In this document: one piece after another, positions 1 to 5,452 of the stretch
How positions within the stretch are numbered: position 1 is the stretch's first letter
Layout of the letters: every line of letters starts with the position of its first letter
Origin: Candidatus Hydrogenedens sp.
GTDB taxonomy: Bacteria > Hydrogenedentota > Hydrogenedentia > Hydrogenedentales > Hydrogenedentaceae
Reading direction: 5' to 3'
NCBI GenBank assembly: GCA_035378955.1
Contig: DAOSUS010000088.1
Span: 1 to 10,763 of the forward strand
DNA length: 10,763 bases
Made by a program: the position numbers and the translations under genes
The notes under the pieces: model-generated
The model's input: the letters and a program-made list of their open reading frames with translations, nothing else
What the model was told of the DNA's origin: nothing
Database searches by the model: none

Positions 1-73
1 TTTCTATATATTTTTCCCTTTTCAAATAATATTTATTCATATCAGCCACTTTCCAGAAATCATAGATTTTCAC
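1..73 (-). CDS. 5' end of an unidentified gene following hndB, cut by the left edge
   Basis: After the HndB-type gene stops, the minus strand carries AAAGG (84-80), a 6-nt spacer and a GTG (73-71). From there 24 codons stay open to the window edge and would read M-K-I-Y-D-F-W-K-V-A-D-M-N-K-Y-Y onward. The other nearby ATGs (78-76 and 64-62) hit stops within a few codons, so the GTG frame, or an internal ATG in the same frame, is the best reading. The distance of 12 nt to the upstream stop suggests the same operon. In hnd/hyd-type clusters the next gene is commonly a NuoF-like NADH-binding flavoprotein, but no diagnostic motif lies in this short piece, so the identity is an inference from gene order only. 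Confidence 0.42.
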   Translation of the reverse strand, partial: MKIYDFWKVADMNKYYLKREKYIE

Positions 74-79
74 TGCATA

Positions 80-84
80 CCTTT
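80..84 (-). promoter_or_regulatory. Ribosome binding site for the edge-truncated gene
   Basis: AAAGG on the minus strand lies 6 nt before the GTG at 73-71 and just after the stop codon of the HndB-type gene. It is the main reason for choosing that GTG as the start. Confidence 0.4.
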
Positions 85-85
85 G

Positions 86-457
86 TTATGGAATTAAATA
101 TTCCATTACGGGTTTACCTTCTGCGATATGTCGTTTCACAATCTCCCGTATCTTTTCTATGTTCAATTTACCATAGCGATATTCAGAACCTGAGGACTTA
201 TGCGTAACAGTAATCATAGGTTCACGGTCGCAAAGACCTGCACATCCAGATTGTCGAACTGTAACATTTGTAATACCTATGGCTGAAAGTTCAGAGATGA
301 GGTTTTTCAATACTTCTCTGGCACCAGCAGCAATGCCACATGTTCCCATGTGAACTGTAATCACCAAATCCTTTTGAGAATTGCGAATCTCAATGTCCTT
401 AATTGCCTTTTCACGCAAAGCGTTAAGGTCTTCCGGAGAACGAATAATATTTGACAT
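86..457 (-). CDS. hndB: HndB-type thioredoxin-like [2Fe-2S] ferredoxin
   Basis: A 123-residue cytoplasmic electron-transfer protein of the thioredoxin-like [2Fe-2S] ferredoxin family, most like HndB of NAD(P)-dependent and electron-bifurcating [FeFe]-hydrogenases. The N-terminus has the S-x-E-D-L-x-x-L-R-E-K-A helix usual for HndB. The fold carries V-x-M-G-T-C-G-I-A-A-G-A (Cys40) and G-C-A-G-L-C (Cys72, Cys76). Only three cysteines are present: His36 sits where NuoE proteins have their first ligand. From what I know of HndB-type proteins this three-Cys pattern is normal, not a defect. A good AAGGAGA site lies about 7 nt before the ATG, and the gene begins 15 nt after the NuoE-type gene. It probably passes electrons between the NuoE/NuoF-type subunits and a catalytic subunit encoded outside the window; that partner is inferred. 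Confidence 0.85.
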   Translation of the reverse strand: MSNIIRSPEDLNALREKAIKDIEIRNSQKDLVITVHMGTCGIAAGAREVLKNLISELSAIGITNVTVRQSGCAGLCDREPMITVTHKSSGSEYRYGKLNIEKIREIVKRHIAEGKPVMEYLIP

Positions 458-472
458 GACTTTTCTCCTTAA

Positions 473-997
473 CTATTTATTTTTTTCTGTGTTTTTGTTT
501 ATATATTGGTCTAAAATAGCCTGAATCCGAGCCGGTTTTACTCGTTGATGGACATCTTTATCAACCATAATTGCAGGAGCAAGTCCACAAGCACCAAAGC
601 AACGAGCTACCTCCAATGAGAACATACGGTCTTTTGTAGTTTCGCCTACATCGATGTGAAGTTTATCCTTAATTGCAGCAAGGACCTGTTTTCCACCACG
701 GACATAACAAGCAGTTCCTAAACAAACACGAATCATATGCTTTCCACGAGGCTGAGTTGAAAAAAATGAATAAAAGGTTACTACGCCTGCAACTTCGCTG
801 TACGATTTGTTTAGTCCCAGACTAATCTTTTTCAAGGCACTTTCGGGTAGATACCCAAACATAGCCTGAGCAATCTGCAGAACAGGAATGAGAGCACCAG
901 GCTTATCCTTATATTCTGCGATTACCTCATCAAGCCGAGAAAGCAATTCTTCTTCACTTGCTTCTTCCATACACGCATGTTTTGATTCTTCATTCAT
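473..997 (-). CDS. nuoE: NuoE/HndA-type NADH dehydrogenase or hydrogenase [2Fe-2S] subunit
   Basis: A 174-residue member of the 24-kDa (NuoE/HndA) family, which holds one [2Fe-2S] cluster next to the FMN/NADH-binding NuoF-type subunit. The N-terminal helical part (about 15-85) has the family pattern G-A-L-I-P-V-L-Q-x-A-Q and E-V-A-G-V-V-T-F-Y-S-F-F. The thioredoxin-like part has the four ligands Cys92-x4-Cys97 and Cys133-x3-Cys137. Length is normal. A TAGGAGAT ribosome site precedes the ATG, 22 nt after the rex stop and 15 nt before hndB, so the three genes are very likely one operon. It could belong to a bifurcating hydrogenase, an NAD-linked formate dehydrogenase or complex I. The small HndB-type neighbour and Rex favour a hydrogenase-like complex, but no catalytic subunit is visible here. 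Confidence 0.9.
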   Translation of the reverse strand: MNEESKHACMEEASEEELLSRLDEVIAEYKDKPGALIPVLQIAQAMFGYLPESALKKISLGLNKSYSEVAGVVTFYSFFSTQPRGKHMIRVCLGTACYVRGGKQVLAAIKDKLHIDVGETTKDRMFSLEVARCFGACGLAPAIMVDKDVHQRVKPARIQAILDQYINKNTEKNK

Positions 998-1019
998 ATT
1001 TCATCTCCTACAAAATTTT

Positions 1020-1715
1020 TTATTGATTGGTTGTTAATGTTTCGTATTCACCCTCAGTGATTTCATTTTCTACTTTCCATTTTTCTTCTTCTGAATAATG
1101 TTTCATTCTTCTTGCAAAGAAAGAAACTTTTTCAAATGTAGCGGAAAGGTCAACATGTTCTACAAAAACATTATCGGGCACTTTGATTCGTAATGGAGAA
1201 AAATTCAGAATTCCACTAACCCCTGACTGAACAAGAAGGTCACAAACGGATTGTGCTCCTTCACCCGGAATTGCAAGGATACCAACCACACTTTTTGTCT
1301 CTGCAATTACTTTTGATAAGTCAGACATAGCATAACAACGACAACCATGAAAAGTTTGTCCTATTTTTGCAGGGTCTTTATCAAAAGCAGCACGAATTGC
1401 TAATTGCCTCCATCGTCCTGCAAAGTTAGCCAACAAGGCAAGTCCTAAATGTCCAACACCTATTAAAACGGCACTTTGTGGTAATGGTGAATCTAAAAAA
1501 TTTGCAATGCTTTCTAATAAAGGACGAATCCTATATCCACTATTAGGTATCCCTGAATAACCTAACTGCATTATATCCCTACGCACTTGGGCGGGCTTTA
1601 TATGCAGTATATTTGCAAGTTCATGCGACATTATCGTTTCTTTACCCTCAACCCTCAATTGCTGAAGTATTCGGCGATATAAGCTTAATCTTTCTACTGT
1701 TTTTTCAGATACCAT
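1020..1715 (-). CDS. rex: Rex, redox-sensing (NADH/NAD+) transcriptional repressor
   Basis: A 231-residue Rex repressor. Residues 1-75 form the winged-helix DNA-binding domain, with the typical A-Q-V-R-R-D-I and G-Y-R-I stretches. From about 80 a Rossmann domain follows, with G-V-G-H-L-G at 86-91 and an acidic F-D-K-D (111-114) at the end of the second strand. The C-terminal G-I-L-N-F-S-P and H-V-D-L-S segments (168-191) precede the swapped helix. In this family NADH binding releases the dimer from DNA, so targets are induced when NADH builds up. It is the first gene of the operon with the NuoE- and HndB-type genes. Its ribosome site is weak (AAAAGA), so Rex may be made at a low level. Two Rex-type operators lie in its own promoter region, which implies autoregulation and redox control of the whole operon. 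Confidence 0.95.
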   Translation of the reverse strand: MVSEKTVERLSLYRRILQQLRVEGKETIMSHELANILHIKPAQVRRDIMQLGYSGIPNSGYRIRPLLESIANFLDSPLPQSAVLIGVGHLGLALLANFAGRWRQLAIRAAFDKDPAKIGQTFHGCRCYAMSDLSKVIAETKSVVGILAIPGEGAQSVCDLLVQSGVSGILNFSPLRIKVPDNVFVEHVDLSATFEKVSFFARRMKHYSEEEKWKVENEITEGEYETLTTNQ

Positions 1716-1725
1716 AATCTTTTAT

Positions 1726-1743
1726 TTGTGAAATTTTGAACAA
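1726..1743. promoter_or_regulatory. Candidate Rex operator, start-codon proximal
   Basis: TTGTGAAATTTTGAACAA reads as 7+4+7, the layout of known Rex sites (TTGTGAA-N4-TTCACAA). On the minus strand the half next to the gene, TTCACAA, is exact; the other half, TTGTTCA, departs at two positions. It ends 10 nt before the rex ATG, so bound Rex would obstruct elongation or the ribosome site region. Assignment rests on consensus match and on its place before rex. Confidence 0.7.
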
Positions 1744-1748
1744 ATTTA

Positions 1749-1768
1749 TATACTTACCTGTAAGTATA
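1749..1768. promoter_or_regulatory. Perfect palindrome between the two Rex sites, regulator unknown
   Basis: TATACTTACCTGTAAGTATA has 9-bp arms around a 2-bp centre. It differs from the Rex consensus and has no T-run after it, so it looks like a dimeric-repressor operator more than a terminator. It would lie in the 5' leader of the rex transcript, just downstream of the start point. Which protein binds it cannot be said from this window. Confidence 0.5.
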
Positions 1769-1769
1769 A

Positions 1770-1787
1770 TCGTGAATTCTTTAACAA
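1770..1787. promoter_or_regulatory. Candidate Rex operator overlapping the transcription start
   Basis: TCGTGAATTCTTTAACAA fits the 7+4+7 Rex layout: TTAACAA is an exact half of the TTGTTAA-N4-TTAACAA form, and TCGTGAA has one departure from TTGTGAA. On the minus strand it begins at the base after the -10 box (1793-1788), so it covers the expected start point. Binding there would block initiation. Its left end is 44 bp from that of the other site, about four helical turns. Confidence 0.72.
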
Positions 1788-1816
1788 ATTATATCACATC
1801 TATTCCCTAGTGTCAA
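1788..1816 (-). promoter_or_regulatory. Sigma-70-type promoter of the rex-nuoE-hndB operon
   Basis: The minus strand carries TTGACA (1816-1811), a 17-bp spacer and TATAAT (1793-1788), both perfect consensus boxes at the best spacing. Upstream of the -35 box is a run of A and T tracts (about 1817-1860) like an UP element. The start point should fall near 1781, inside the first Rex-type operator, giving a leader of about 65 nt. Such a strong promoter makes sense only if tightly repressed. Confidence 0.85.
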
Positions 1817-1910
1817 GCAAAAAATATATTATTTTTTAAAATTTTTTTCTTTTAATAAAAATAATTTCTGCCTTATTTTTTTCTATGTGATATATCTCTT
1901 CTATATTTTA

Positions 1911-1940
1911 TTGACTTTTTTCTTTTTTTATTGCTATAAT
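1911..1940 (+). promoter_or_regulatory. Promoter of the SGNH surface protein gene
   Basis: TTGACT (1911-1916), an 18-bp spacer and TATAAT (1935-1940) give a good sigma-70-type promoter. Transcription would begin near 1947, about 50 nt before the ATG at 1998. This also shows that the in-frame ATG at 1887, upstream of the promoter, is not the likely start. Confidence 0.7.
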
Positions 1941-1984
1941 TTATTTAGTTTATTTATTGTTTTTTATAACATTATAGGTAATGC

Positions 1985-1992
1985 AAAGGAGA
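1985..1992 (+). promoter_or_regulatory. Ribosome binding site fixing the start at 1998
   Basis: AAAGGAGA with 6 nt between AGGAG and the ATG at 1998. The in-frame ATG at 1887 has no comparable site before it. Confidence 0.8.
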
Positions 1993-1997
1993 CTAAA

Positions 1998-4220
1998 ATG
2001 AGACATGGTATTTTGAATTTGTGTTTTGTGTGTTTTTTATCCTTACTTATTTTCTTTAACAGTTCTATTGCATTTTCTCAGGAAGAAGTCCCTCGTGTTT
2101 TATTAGTAGGAGATAGTTGGACAGGCTTCATGTGGGCATTCAAAACATTTAAAGAAATATTTTTGGAAACACCTGGATTGGAAAACATTCGAGAGATAGG
2201 CAGTCATACAGCCATAATGGGAGCACGAGCATTTGAATTTTATCCAGAAGAATATAATTATATTCAAAATATAAAGGACGATTTAGCAAAGTATCCTATT
2301 ATAGATATTGTAGTAATGACATTAGGAGGTAATGATTTCTTAAGAGGAACACCTCAAACTCCTCGCTGGGATTGTAGTATGTTATCCAATCCTTCACAAG
2401 AACAATTTATCATCAATACGATTGTAAATTATATGAGTGGCATTATTGATGAAATTCTTGCAGTCCGACCGGATATTCGAGTAGCCCTATGTGGTTATAC
2501 TTTTGCAGGTAGAGACCGTGGTGGTTGTTCAATATGCGATCAACAAAATGCTTTTGTTCGTTTTGAACAAGCCAAAAAGGCTCTTGCTGATAGTAAACCA
2601 CGGGTTTATTATGTCCATAACCTTGGACTCATGCAATATCATTTTGGCACATCAACCCCAACGAATTTACCTCCTAATTCTGTTCCTTATCCTGGCAATT
2701 ACCCTTCTTATTCTCCATTTCCCGGTGGTGACCCTTGTTCCTTAGTTCATCCTGATGCACTTTTTGATGGTGATATCCATTTATCACAGCCAGGTTATAA
2801 AATATTAGCCCAGAGATGTATGTCCGAATTTATCAGTCAATGGCTGGATTATCCAAAAGTTTATTTTATTAATAGTATTTCTTCAAATGGAAATACAATG
2901 ACTTTTTCAGTAACTTTTAGTGAGCCTGTTTCAAATGTTGATATAACTGATTTTAATGCCAAGGATAGTTTATCGTCTCCCCTTCCTATTCTTTCTGTTA
3001 ATAATATTCAGGGAAATCAAATTTACAATGTAGTTGTAGATACTACAATCGCTGTTGGAAATGTTACACTTTGTGTGATTGATAATGATTCCATTGTAGA
3101 TGCTACTTCAAAACCATTAGGAGGACCCGGTACAGGAACATCAGAAGGTAACGGTGATTTTTGTTATAATGGCGTTTGGGAATACCATGATTTTATTAGA
3201 CAGCCCGACCATGAAATTGTAGCAGGTATGCAATATTTACATGAAAACCTTAGTGCCTATTATGTTTTACTGAGTGACCAAGGAGCAGAAGGACTTTCAT
3301 TCAATCCTGAAGAGTGTGATTTAAATGGTGGACAAATTTCTATAGACCCCATCATTATTTCTGGAAATGGTATGTTAGATTCTTTAGAATTCTCCCTCAT
3401 TACAGAATGTTACAATAATCCCTCTATTGATTTTACGGCTAATGGAGGAGTGAGTCATCAAATTGCGGTAAATGCCTATAATCAAAATATGCAAAGAATG
3501 ATAACTGATGTCGGAGGAACTAATGGGATTGTCTATACTATTTTCTATGGTTTACCTCAAATGTTAGCAGGATATATGACCTTAGGGAATCAAGAGTCAA
3601 CCATGATTCCTACGGTAATTTCTCTTGCGGCACAAGCCATTGACCCAAATTTTAATATTCATGTAAACATAATTACTCCTATCTATTATCAACTCCTTCC
3701 TCAATATTTTGGTCCTGATGGTGATGCAGATGGAGATGGCTGGACAAATAAACAGGAGTATGAATATTTCGTTCGTTCTAATATGAGTTATGAAGAGAAA
3801 AAACAAGCGTATATAAATTCCGCATTAAATCCGGATGTATATCCAGGTTCGGATTGTGAGGAATGCCGCACTTCTTCCACATTAGGTGGAATTTTCAAAG
3901 TAGGTTCGGATGTCTGTTTGCGTGTTCCGGACCCTGTGGCTACAAATTCTTCGTTTAACTGGACAAAATTAAATGGTAGTTTAGAAGGAAGAGGTCTAAA
4001 TACCCATTGTCGTTCCCTCTGGATTCCTAATGCACAAGTCGAAGATACAGGAATATATATATGTGAATATGATAATGGACAGAAAACAAATACTACTTAC
4101 GAATTTCATGTTATCATCTCTGATGAAGTACCTATCAGTTCGTCTTTGACACTTGTATTATTTGTAGGCGTTGTAACTTTGTGTTCTGTTTTAATCATAA
4201 GAAAACAATATGTAAGATAA
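1998..4220 (+). CDS. Exported SGNH hydrolase-like surface protein with Ig-like domains and C-terminal anchor
   Basis: About 740 residues from the ATG at 1998. Residues 1-26 look like a Sec signal peptide (M-R-H-G, hydrophobic core, cleavage near A-F-S-Q). An SGNH/GDSL hydrolase-like domain (about 30-285) follows, with G-D-S-W (Ser40), G-G-N-D (Asn112) and D-G-D-I-H-L-S (His261). The canonical Asp three residues before the His is Gly258, with Asp257 and Asp259 on either side. Residues about 287-370 resemble a bacterial Ig-like domain (T-F-S-V-T-F-S-E-P-V, D-D-S-I-V-D-A style). A domain I do not recognise follows (about 390-565, containing N-G-M-L-D-S-L-E-F). Then come a calcium-type D-G-D-A-D-G-D-G-W repeat (574-582) and an Ig-like domain with Cys640, Trp655 and Cys689. 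The C-terminus is V-P, one membrane helix (about 714-733) and R-K, like a sorting or anchor tail. It probably cleaves or binds esters or glycans at the cell surface; the substrate is unknown. It stands alone between its own promoter and terminator. Confidence 0.8.
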   Translation: MRHGILNLCFVCFLSLLIFFNSSIAFSQEEVPRVLLVGDSWTGFMWAFKTFKEIFLETPGLENIREIGSHTAIMGARAFEFYPEEYNYIQNIKDDLAKYPIIDIVVMTLGGNDFLRGTPQTPRWDCSMLSNPSQEQFIINTIVNYMSGIIDEILAVRPDIRVALCGYTFAGRDRGGCSICDQQNAFVRFEQAKKALADSKPRVYYVHNLGLMQYHFGTSTPTNLPPNSVPYPGNYPSYSPFPGGDPCSLVHPDALFDGDIHLSQPGYKILAQRCMSEFISQWLDYPKVYFINSISSNGNTMTFSVTFSEPVSNVDITDFNAKDSLSSPLPILSVNNIQGNQIYNVVVDTTIAVGNVTLCVIDNDSIVDATSKPLGGPGTGTSEGNGDFCYNGVWEYHDFIRQPDHEIVAGMQYLHENLSAYYVLLSDQGAEGLSFNPEECDLNGGQISIDPIIISGNGMLDSLEFSLITECYNNPSIDFTANGGVSHQIAVNAYNQNMQRMITDVGGTNGIVYTIFYGLPQMLAGYMTLGNQESTMIPTVISLAAQAIDPNFNIHVNIITPIYYQLLPQYFGPDGDADGDGWTNKQEYEYFVRSNMSYEEKKQAYINSALNPDVYPGSDCEECRTSSTLGGIFKVGSDVCLRVPDPVATNSSFNWTKLNGSLEGRGLNTHCRSLWIPNAQVEDTGIYICEYDNGQKTNTTYEFHVIISDEVPISSSLTLVLFVGVVTLCSVLIIRKQYVR

Positions 4221-4236
4221 AAAATCAGATAGACAT

Positions 4237-4270
4237 AACCCCTTAAACATATCTTCATGTTTAAGGGGTT
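4237..4270 (+). terminator. Strong intrinsic terminator after the SGNH gene
   Basis: A perfect 14-bp stem (AACCCCTTAAACAT with ATGTTTAAGGGGTT) around a 6-nt loop, followed by TTTATTTATT, 16 nt after the stop codon. It lies between two convergent genes. The minus-strand flank lacks an immediate T-run, so it serves the plus-strand gene best, though the stem may also end the radical SAM transcript. Confidence 0.9.
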
Positions 4271-4275
4271 TTTAT

Positions 4276-5184
4276 TTATTCTGCAATTCTTATTAGTCCA
4301 CATAATTTTGCAAAACGAATAACCTCATCCATTTCTTCTCGAGTAGGTCTCCGTGAAATTTGAAAATAACATGGATTATCCAGAACTTTATAAGTAGGTC
4401 GATACTGTTCCATAATGTTGATATAAGTATTTTCGGAAATATCTTTTGCTAACCATCTTAATATCTCTTTTGTTTCATGGATTAGCCCGGGCATTACAAG
4501 ATGTCTTACCAATAATCCTCGTTGAGCAATTCCATCAGAATTTATTACTAAATCTCCTACCTGGCGATACATCTCTTTTATAGTTTCTTTTACTACACCC
4601 GGATAATTTTTAGCATTGGAATATTTACGTGCCGTTTCATCCTCCCAATATTTTACATCGGGCATGTAAATGTCAATCCAGTTTTCAAGTATTTTTAATG
4701 AATCAATACTATCATAAGAATTTGTATTGTAAACGATAGGAAGTTGTAATCCACCTTGTTTTGCGATAATTAGTGCTTCGATAATCTGAGGGATTACATG
4801 GGAAGGAGAGACAAGATTGATATTATGACAACCCAAAGACTGTAAGTTTAACATCATCTCCGCAATAATTTCTGTAGAACATTCCGGACCTGATGGATAT
4901 TGACTTATTTCATAATTCTGACAAAATACACAATTCAAATTGCACCCACTAAAAAATATCGTGCCCGAACCGTGCCATCCTACCAGATAGGATTCTTCCC
5001 CAAAATGTGGAAAGGCACTTGAAACCCTTGCATACCGACCTATTTTACAATGACCTATTTCATTATCCAATCTATTAACACCACACCTCCGTGGACATGC
5101 ACAACAATTTTGTAGCGTTTTATTTATCCATTCAAGACACTCGTTTTCCACATCTTTATTAATACTTAAATATACTGGTTTCAT
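4276..5184 (-). CDS. PflX-like radical SAM protein (PflA-related)
   Basis: A 302-residue radical SAM enzyme matching the PflX group (COG1313), relatives of the pyruvate formate-lyase activating enzyme. The cluster motif C-N-L-N-C-V-F-C gives Cys81, Cys85 and Cys88 for the SAM-binding [4Fe-4S] cluster. Before it lies a Cys-rich stretch, C-C-A-C-P-R-R-C-G-V-N-R (Cys27, 28, 30, 34) with Cys46, typical of this group and perhaps holding another metal site. H-N-I-N-L-V-S-P-S-H, I-D-I-Y-M-P-D-V-K-Y and the C-terminal M-E-Q-Y-R-P are also group features. Length is normal. The reaction and target are not established for the group; glycyl-radical activation is only a possibility, and no glycyl-radical enzyme gene is in view. 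The ribosome site is weak (AAAGAA). It is divergent from the prepilin gene, and its stop lies next to the terminator of its convergent neighbour. Confidence 0.88.
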   Translation of the reverse strand: MKPVYLSINKDVENECLEWINKTLQNCCACPRRCGVNRLDNEIGHCKIGRYARVSSAFPHFGEESYLVGWHGSGTIFFSGCNLNCVFCQNYEISQYPSGPECSTEIIAEMMLNLQSLGCHNINLVSPSHVIPQIIEALIIAKQGGLQLPIVYNTNSYDSIDSLKILENWIDIYMPDVKYWEDETARKYSNAKNYPGVVKETIKEMYRQVGDLVINSDGIAQRGLLVRHLVMPGLIHETKEILRWLAKDISENTYINIMEQYRPTYKVLDNPCYFQISRRPTREEMDEVIRFAKLCGLIRIAE

Positions 5185-5226
5185 ATTTTTCTTTAGTGAA
5201 ATTTTAAAGCAAAATTATCTCAATTA

Positions 5227-5232
5227 ATTATA
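5227..5232 (-). promoter_or_regulatory. Possible -10 box for the radical SAM gene
   Basis: TATAAT on the minus strand, about 43 nt before the ATG at 5184. No convincing -35 box lies 16-18 bp upstream, so this is a weak call in very AT-rich DNA. Confidence 0.3.
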
Positions 5233-5266
5233 AGACATATCATTTTCTTATCCCTTAAATTTATAT

Positions 5267-5284
5267 TTGTTAATGATATAACAG
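5267..5284. promoter_or_regulatory. Weak Rex-like site upstream of the radical SAM gene
   Basis: TTGTTAATGATATAACAG fits a 7+4+7 layout with an exact TTGTTAA half and two departures from TTAACAA in the other half. It lies in the divergent spacer between the radical SAM and prepilin genes, upstream of the possible radical SAM -10 box. A chance match is quite possible in such AT-rich sequence. Confidence 0.28.
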
Positions 5285-5358
5285 ATATAAATTTCCTTTT
5301 AAAAACACAATCAAGACATATTCTATAAATATATTACATTTTATAGATAAATTGATAT

Positions 5359-5387
5359 TTTACTTTTTAATATTATTTTTTTATGAT
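5359..5387 (+). promoter_or_regulatory. Probable promoter of the prepilin-like gene
   Basis: TTTACT (5359-5364, four of six consensus bases), a 17-bp spacer and TATGAT (5382-5387, five of six). The start point would be near 5394, giving a leader of about 60 nt. Confidence 0.45.
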
Positions 5388-5440
5388 ATTATATGTTTAT
5401 TGTTTAAAAGTATCTTTACAAAAATTAACAAACAAACGAT

Positions 5441-5446
5441 AGGAGA
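5441..5446 (+). promoter_or_regulatory. Ribosome binding site of the prepilin-like gene
   Basis: AGGAGA, 6 nt before the ATG at 5453. It supports this start, which is the only one that leaves a proper prepilin leader of about seven residues. Confidence 0.8.
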
Positions 5447-5452
5447 TTTTTT

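Noticed and set aside
1749..1768. The palindrome as an intrinsic terminator
   Set aside because: It is AT-rich with a 2-nt centre too small for a good RNA loop and no T-run follows in either direction.
1817..1910. A possible small gene or RNA in the AT-rich spacer between the rex and SGNH promoters
   Set aside because: Only A and T tracts are seen, with no ribosome site, stem or conserved element; it most likely serves as upstream promoter DNA.
1887..1997. An upstream in-frame ATG that would lengthen the SGNH protein by 37 residues
   Set aside because: It lies before the likely promoter (1911-1940), has no ribosome site, and would put a Phe/Tyr-rich stretch in front of a good signal peptide. 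The ATG at 1998 has a strong ribosome site.
4237..4270. The 14-bp hairpin as a member of a dispersed repeat family
   Set aside because: Only one copy is in the window, and its position just after a stop codon with a T-run explains it as a terminator.
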